64,000 nucleotides of DNA from Burkholderiales bacterium. Its GTDB lineage: Bacteria; Pseudomonadota; Gammaproteobacteria; Burkholderiales; Burkholderiaceae_A. Location: contig JAIXOP010000015.1 in NCBI GenBank assembly GCA_027486725.1, positions 341,950 to 405,949 on the forward strand, written 5' to 3'. Both the position numbers and the translations under genes were made by a program. The notes below the pieces were generated by a model. The model was not told where the DNA came from. It did no database searches and saw only the letters and a list, made by a program, of their open reading frames with translations. Below are positions 61,601 through 64,000 of this stretch, in pieces (within the stretch, counting starts at the first letter, position 1; each line of letters opens with the position of its first letter).

Positions 61601-62441
61601 CGTCGTTGCCGGTGAAGGTGGCTGTGCCGTTACGTACGATATCCTCACCAATCTCGACATCCAGACCGATGATTTCAAGCTCGCCAAGCGTCCCATCAAC
61701 CTCGACCCGGAACACCGCCAGCGGGTCGGGAGCGGAAGTAACAATAACCTCCAGGTTTCTGATGGGGCTCTCTGCTCTTGCGGGCTCCACCACGGGGGGC
61801 TCCACCACGGGGGGCTCCACCACGGGGGGCTCCACCACGGGCGGCGTAACCGCAGAGCCGTTGGAAGACGAGCCCCCTCCGGAAGCGGCAACAGCAACTA
61901 CCGTCGCAGCACCGGCCACCGCACCCACCGTGGCGAGCGTGCTCAGCCCTGTGGTCTCAGCAACGGCCAAGACACCAGCAACGGGAAGAGAAATAGACTC
62001 CGCTGAAGCCAGCGCGGGCGCTGAACCAGCACCCTCTTGCGCACCGATATCGGCGATCAGCTCTGCCTCTGCCTGGGTCTCTGTGGCGGCCTGGGCTGCA
62101 GTGTCTTGGCGCTCAGCGACAATGCCGGCCTCCTGTGCAGCAGCGCGAATCGAAACCACCTCTGCCGAGCTCGCCGCCTGAACCGAAATGCCTTCGCTGA
62201 CGGGTGCTGCGGCCGAGTTTGCTGGCGTTGCGTCGATACCCTCGGCATCCATGTTGTTGAGCACAGCGTCGACAGCATTAGCCAAAGCTGCTTCGCCGCT
62301 GACGGCATCGGCACCAGACGATTGCAGCGACTCAGTCACAGTGACAGCGAGGGCCGCCAGCGCGGCAGTGGAGAGCCCGCTGCTGCGGCGGTTGGAGCGG
62401 ATGGTGGCAATCACTGCCTGCTGAAGATCGCGAAGATTCAT
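58647..62441 (-). CDS. Large type I-secreted beta-repeat surface protein
   Basis: A 1264-residue acidic, Ser/Asn/Val/Asp-rich protein with a single Cys (in FSRCEDQM). Residues 1-150 are Ala-rich and helical, a hydrophobic stretch follows at ~153-186 (AGVLAVAETTGLSTLATVGA), then four PPVVE repeats (about 199-220). The rest is a long array of short beta-strand repeats recurring as (V/I)DINVNGG, SLDVNGG, ADINVTGADE and similar, as in secreted beta-helix or S-layer-like proteins. Only one RTX-like nonapeptide is seen (LGRGADLYN). The C-terminus ends FQVVVFDNPDLPA, an apolar tail of the kind used as type I signal. At least 18 N-x-S/T sequons are visible. It heads the T1SS operon. Confidence 0.85.
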   Translation of the reverse strand: MNLRDLQQAVIATIRSNRRSSGLSTAALAALAVTVTESLQSSGADAVSGEAALANAVDAVLNNMDAEGIDATPANSAAAPVSEGISVQAASSAEVVSIRAAAQEAGIVAERQDTAAQAATETQAEAELIADIGAQEGAGSAPALASAESISLPVAGVLAVAETTGLSTLATVGAVAGAATVVAVAASGGGSSSNGSAVTPPVVEPPVVEPPVVEPPVVEPARAESPIRNLEVIVTSAPDPLAVFRVEVDGTLGELEIIGLDVEIGEDIVRNGTATFTGNDEDGNPRQFALTQADDNILTVESAFEASPQSIYSVEAPNRGADSDTPDVLVYGYAEEGGPSLVALSMPEPTINWSVDISHSVDISHSVDVTPPPVITDPPTPLQVPTILLEANEVVLADLDVGLPSNTPRVFVVSSEISEPGEGEPFSINATSFAEVNLTNAVAAIFANDAKVSMAEQSGVIVVSDVELEGVRSVDAALETLVQVAEMIRGDNGGSSSDISIAGASQASVEASDLLGQDSTIAVAAKTADINVTGADEGLEIVAVGGFSQQSSLIEGESFELTTIVAAENVAIQVEDASSADIFVSSESVDLEIVDSFSVDINVNGGENSNSTETSTDSGLLFVSESTTIAASTVDIRLADSASAEINISANVVALTVADDPTGSNDSSDTFVSIDGGRQSSQEGLDPFSRCEDQMFTLNETVKAADSVTLNISGNGSFDVSVAAKAIDLSLEGTYGLSLDVNGGSVSKREGESERLAEAFELQTLAAEELVVDLVNSDLTVGTGPSSSSINKLDIVAVDFDDVRVQVNGGMLEKSDSEFTSSEAIAAESAAFDLTVGNDLNISNSSILNLSIGYSDGDDVVISSVDGGYKFVFDDQAEGRPVSYEYLASDMVDIDVTNVDDVDFRFGNTESLNIDANLVGDLVVDGVDGGSLTSFELSEGVPTAETTYFAADAVNITATGLNRVDVSSVRSAIVNIHVADVDGSVDITNVSGERTEAGLANFNGVGTIESSITMASEMAVVEVDGAASADISLNSLISEVTLTDVGSGSVELFADESTSLDVVRSQREAAESVSVTINGGGDGDSSVDMFLNLFATSAQVDLNLTDATEVIFNDDSRLVEGVEGQISITGDSEAQVLQLFTNSDQTSTLDLGRGADLYNISESDGVDQINEIGEIGIATFNPATGDVASLSGDFDVILGFGSLDMAAVMDDGSGYEELVGTFTMGQGGSQDTFMVGVGQDKAYALSLGSGAFQVVVFDNPDLPA
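61785..61844. repeat. 15-bp in-frame tandem repeat, 4 copies
   Basis: Four adjacent copies of CTCCACCACGGGGGG (the last with one change) in the large secreted protein gene encode the PPVVE repeat that follows the apolar segment. A further in-frame repeat of 18 bp (GTCGACCGAATGCGAGAT, about 2.3 copies at 61338-61379, encoding SVDISH) lies downstream in the gene. Confidence 0.93.
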
Positions 62442-62601
62442 GAACTAAATCCCTGTGAAGGTGGGTGGAGGGGCGTACGACTGCTACTGTCTTGTCACGC
62501 TCATTAGAACAGTGCAATGTCTTTTTTGATGCATCGGTGCCGAGGGTAGTCGATAGCCCTCCCAGAAATCTTGCAAATTTTTACACCTTGACCGCCAATC
62601 C

Positions 62602-63375
62602 ATGCCGCAGCGAGAACCGACTAAGGCCACCAGCACCATCTTTGGCCGCAGCCGCAGGCGTGAGTGCAGCTTCGATGGCCGCATTTTTTTGGAGCGTTGC
62701 ATCTGGCTAACACTTCTATTGTTGGGTTGGGCGCCGGTTGTGATCTTGTCCGGCTGCGTTTCCCGCGCGCCGAACCTGTCAAACGCGGGGGCAGCTTGGA
62801 GCATCACCGATGCCGGTCTATCCGCCGCCGCTCGTCGGGGCATGACACTTCAGGCTCGAGATGCCGAGCCATTCTTTCTTAGCCCAGAGGCCGCATCGGC
62901 CTTGCACGAATCAACTGAGCTCATCCAGAGGGCCAGCAACCAGCGCATCGAGTTGGTGATCCTCGATCAGGCAAAGCTCAACGCCTACACCTTTCGCAGG
63001 AAGTCCGAGGCTGTGGTGGTGATCACCACCAAGACCCTGCAACGATTCGGCGGACAATCTGCTGTGATGGCCTACGTCATCGCGCACGAGGCAGCGCACC
63101 ACACCCTTCGACACATCAGCAGCGATGCCGAAAATACCCCTCAATCCAACCTGGGAGCATCCACACCAGAAATGGAACTCGAGGCGGATCGACAGGCTCT
63201 CGTTTGGCTCGAGCAGTCCGGCCCAGGGCCCTGCGGTGCGCTGGTGTTCCTGCGCGAGCTGGGAGAAAAGCCAGTCTTTCGAACCCCCCTCTTTGGGTCG
63301 TCACATCCAGACCCGGAAGAGCGGATTGCACAGGCACAGGCCCTACTGACAACAATGAACCGGGCCTGCGACTGA
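62602..63375 (+). CDS. M48-family metalloprotease, probable lipoprotein
   Basis: A 257-residue protein with an N-terminal hydrophobic segment ending VVILSGCVSR, a good lipobox with Cys, so it is probably an exported, outer-membrane-anchored zinc peptidase. The zinc site is AHEAAHHTLRHI (HExxH) with the downstream Glu in PEMELEADRQALVWL, standard for M48/BepA-like proteases. The N-terminal 30 residues before the hydrophobic segment are basic and long for a signal peptide; a downstream TTG (LERCIW) may be the true start. It is divergent from the secreted-protein operon and could serve envelope quality control. Confidence 0.85.
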   Translation: MPQREPTKATSTIFGRSRRRECSFDGRIFLERCIWLTLLLLGWAPVVILSGCVSRAPNLSNAGAAWSITDAGLSAAARRGMTLQARDAEPFFLSPEAASALHESTELIQRASNQRIELVILDQAKLNAYTFRRKSEAVVVITTKTLQRFGGQSAVMAYVIAHEAAHHTLRHISSDAENTPQSNLGASTPEMELEADRQALVWLEQSGPGPCGALVFLRELGEKPVFRTPLFGSSHPDPEERIAQAQALLTTMNRACD

Positions 63376-63461
63376 GTCTTTGATGGGCCGCACGCGGTTT
63401 GCAGCGCTCCGGGTTCCGCGGAGTACGGCAGGTGAAAGCTCCCCTTGGCTTCCCTTGCAAT

Positions 63462-63482
63462 ATGTAAAGAACTACTTTACAT
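63462..63482. promoter_or_regulatory. HigBA operator palindrome
   Basis: ATGTAAAG, five bases, CTTTACAT: perfect 8-bp inverted arms ending 8 bp before the higB start. Such sites are bound by HigA-type antitoxins for autorepression. Confidence 0.75.
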
Positions 63483-63490
63483 TTCTTTGT

Positions 63491-63766
63491 ATGATCGAGT
63501 CGTTCAAGCACAAGGGACTTCAAGAGCTGTTTGAGAAAGGCACCAGCGCAAAGCTGCAAAAAGGTCTCGCTGAGCGGGCGCTTCGTCGGCTCGACGCCAT
63601 TGACGCGGCCAAGACACCAGAGGCTTTGAATGTGCCGGGTTTTGATTTTCACAGGCTTCAAGGCAAGCCAAAGCGCTACAGCGTGCATGTCAATGGGCCG
63701 TGGTGCATTACCTTTGAATGGCAGGGTGAGAATGCCGTGAAGCTCGATTTTGAGAACTATCACTAG
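63491..63766 (+). CDS. higB: HigB-family toxin (RelE/ParE-like plasmid maintenance system killer)
   Basis: A 91-residue protein of the HigB/RelE superfamily, ribosome-dependent mRNA endonucleases. It starts MIESFKHKGLQELFEKGTSA; further hallmarks are LAERALRRLDAIDAAKTPEALNVPG, HRLQGKPKRYSVHVNGPWCITFEW and the ending VKLDFENYH, which is close to the family consensus. The start ATG was chosen just downstream of an operator-like palindrome; the longer frame upstream is not family-like. higA follows after 6 bp with an AGGAG ribosome site. Confidence 0.93.
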   Translation: MIESFKHKGLQELFEKGTSAKLQKGLAERALRRLDAIDAAKTPEALNVPGFDFHRLQGKPKRYSVHVNGPWCITFEWQGENAVKLDFENYH

Positions 63767-63772
63767 GAGCAA

Positions 63773-64000
63773 ATGATGCGCAAACGTGTACCAACCCATC
63801 CCGGAGCCATTCTTCGAGAAGACGTGTTACCCAGCTTGCCGGGCATGTCTGTGAGCGCCTTCGCACGCAACTTGGGCGTTTCCCGCCAGACCTTGCACTC
63901 GGTGCTGGCCGAGCGCAGCGGCGTGTCAGCCGAGATGGCGTTGCGTCTGGGAACGCTGCTTGGCAATGGCGCACAACTCTGGCTAGACATGCAGACCAAG
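63773..64000 (+). CDS. higA: HigA-family antitoxin, partial (runs off window)
   Basis: An XRE-type helix-turn-helix protein of the HigA family, starting at the first of two adjacent ATG codons (63773/63776) after AGGAGC. The visible 76 residues include RVPTHPGAILREDVLPSLPG, the HTH VSAFARNLGVSRQTLHSVL and the recognition helix region followed by AEMALRLGTLLGNGAQLWLDMQ, which is a near-consensus HigA. The last residues lie beyond the window. It should bind HigB and the palindrome upstream of higB. Confidence 0.93.
   Translation, partial: MMRKRVPTHPGAILREDVLPSLPGMSVSAFARNLGVSRQTLHSVLAERSGVSAEMALRLGTLLGNGAQLWLDMQTK

Noticed and set aside
58647-62441. Large secreted protein as a classical RTX toxin or adhesin
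   Set aside because: Only one nonapeptide-like GxxADLYN is present; there is no GGxGxDxxx array.

Overview
The window looks like a chromosomal segment of a GC-rich betaproteobacterium, most likely of the order Burkholderiales. The reasons are the block transketolase - GAPDH - phosphoglycerate kinase - pyruvate kinase - class II aldolase - purine genes - Sua5-type gene on one strand, the general codon use and protein sequences, and a groESL operon carrying both a sigma-32-like promoter and a CIRCE element. Genus cannot be told from the sequence alone. No rRNA, CRISPR array, integrase or transposase was recognised; there is one tRNA, read as tRNA-Met(CAT).

Layout. 1-6.7 kb holds small metabolic genes: an MBL-fold hydrolase cut by the window edge, DUF2237, pdxH, a hicAB toxin-antitoxin pair, msrA with a hydroxypyruvate-isomerase-like gene, and a sulfur-trafficking operon (Tat-exported rhodanese, YeeE/TsuA-type thiosulfate transporter, a tiny membrane protein, and a HIT-GNAT fusion). 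6.6-17.2 kb is one long minus-strand block of central carbon and purine genes in which purC and purE are a single fused gene. 17.3-24.9 kb holds rsmE, maeB, two cell-wall enzymes (lytic transglycosylase, PBP4-type DacB) and groESL. 25.2-42.5 kb holds two tandem Tat/lipoprotein-type phosphatases (PhoX- and PhoD-like), pyrF, ABC transporters, the tRNA, an exonuclease, two unrelated-locus DUF4143 AAA+ ATPases (each preceded by AT-rich palindromes), a lipid-modification operon (DUF1295 reductase, cyclopropane-synthase-like methyltransferase, exported protein), a SemiSWEET sugar carrier, pepN and ppk2.

From about 42.5 to 54 kb the base composition becomes clearly more AT-rich and the content changes to an accessory locus. 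cysC and cysQ (making the sulfate donor PAPS and removing its product PAP) sit beside three sulfotransferase-like genes, one of them a tandem double-domain enzyme. With them are a 928-residue protein built as adenylation domain + carrier protein + SGNH domain, which resembles DltA, DltC and DltD fused in one chain, a 68-codon gene with an ideal ribosome site, and a family-41 glycosyltransferase of the O-GlcNAc transferase/HMW1C type. A 1.9-kb stretch in the middle has no convincing gene. Directly next to it, 54-62.4 kb is a complete type I secretion operon: TolC, HlyD and ABC exporter genes downstream of their probable substrate, a 1264-residue beta-repeat surface protein, separated from the exporter genes by an intrinsic terminator. 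My main inference is that 42.5-62.4 kb encodes a surface polymer or glycoprotein system in which glycosylation, sulfation and possibly D-alanylation (or another aminoacylation) meet a type I-secreted protein. An M48 lipoprotein-type protease and a higBA toxin-antitoxin pair (higA cut by the window end) close the window.

A second pattern is scattered through the whole window: short tandem repeats of 12, 13 or 15 bp in three to four copies, several of them in frame inside genes.
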